From: Sphingopyxis sp. YF1
GTDB taxonomy: Bacteria; Pseudomonadota; Alphaproteobacteria; Sphingomonadales; Sphingomonadaceae
Direction of reading: 5' to 3'
DNA length: 64,000 nucleotides
Assembly: GCF_022701295.1 (NCBI RefSeq)
Contig: NZ_CP033204.1
Coordinates: forward strand, 3,286,001 to 3,350,000
In this document: piece by piece, positions 63,836 through 64,000 of the stretch
How the letters are laid out: the number at the start of each line of letters is the position of its first letter
Numbering within the stretch: the first letter of the stretch is position 1
Position numbers and translations under genes: made by a program
Notes under the pieces: model-generated
Seen by the model: the letters and a program-made list of their open reading frames with translations, nothing else
Databases searched by the model: none
What the model was told of the DNA's origin: nothing

Positions 63836-64000
63836 GGGCGGATCCTCCTGGACAGGGAGCGGCGGGATCGGGCGGAGGTGCCGGGCGCAGCGAGGCCGGA
63901 GCCCCGGGGACAGCCGCGCCCGGCGAGGGGAGATGAAGGGCGGGCGAAACCGTTCCGGCGCCCGGAGGACGCTGGCGGCATCGCGCCGGAAGCGAGGAAG

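Overview
The window is GC-rich alphaproteobacterial chromosome and fits a sphingomonad, most likely Sphingopyxis or a close relative. Evidence for this is the strongly GC3-biased codon use, the TonB-dependent receptor with a VVTAAR-type TonB box, an NDUFA12-type complex I subunit, DUF3297 and DUF2155 proteins, and intergenic spaces full of short palindromic repeats. The genus is inference; the order is fairly secure. No rRNA, tRNA or CRISPR array was seen.

Layout. 1-4655: end of a copper-chaperone lipoprotein gene, then dnaK-dnaJ with a possible heat-shock promoter, repeat-filled spacers and a small orphan gene. 4757-11618: a large patatin-type lipase divergent from a TonB receptor and PepSY membrane protein (probable iron uptake), then an ArsR regulator with a 10-bp-arm operator and its coupled SRPBCC partner. 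11684-19902: a small orphan gene, priA, two paralogous secreted HExxH/TPR proteins flanking a PEP-mutase-family enzyme, and DUF1203-ada. 20287-23318: a 3.0-kb IS1595-family element with terminal inverted repeats, an 8-9 bp target duplication, a transposase and at least two passenger genes of unknown function, inserted into an intergenic palindromic repeat.

23961-33610: DUF2306 membrane protein, membrane-anchored S1C protease, a translationally coupled dienelactone hydrolase / P-loop kinase / lipase-like trio, then the F1 ATP synthase operon atpHAGDC ending in a strong hairpin terminator. 33735-39037: an orphan cpaF, an exported methyltransferase-like protein, aat (apparently with a CTG start), and the convergent recX-DUF192-NDUFA12-DUF2155 group. 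39214-46258: fatty acyl-AMP ligase, a PAS-GGDEF-EAL protein, a CHAP hydrolase, DUF3297, a hemerythrin-like protein and an HTH protein.

46280-48600 is a visibly AT-richer segment holding one KAP-family P-loop NTPase, a candidate acquired or defence-type gene. 48594-54330: rluE-like, typA, and a GbsR/MarR regulator coupled to cytochrome bd oxidase genes (cioAB/cydAB) behind a promoter-operator that predicts a leaderless mRNA. 54545-64000: M15 peptidase, MTA/SAH nucleosidase, SBF-type transporter, a telA / membrane protein / yqiJ / yqiK(flotillin) membrane-stress cluster, and a reverse-strand DUF6249 / ECF sigma / small membrane protein group in which the sigma gene lacks an obvious start codon.

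Most convergent or tandem gene boundaries with more than about 80 bases are occupied by one of several families of dispersed palindromes. Many adjacent genes in operons overlap by ATGA or GTGA, indicating translational coupling.
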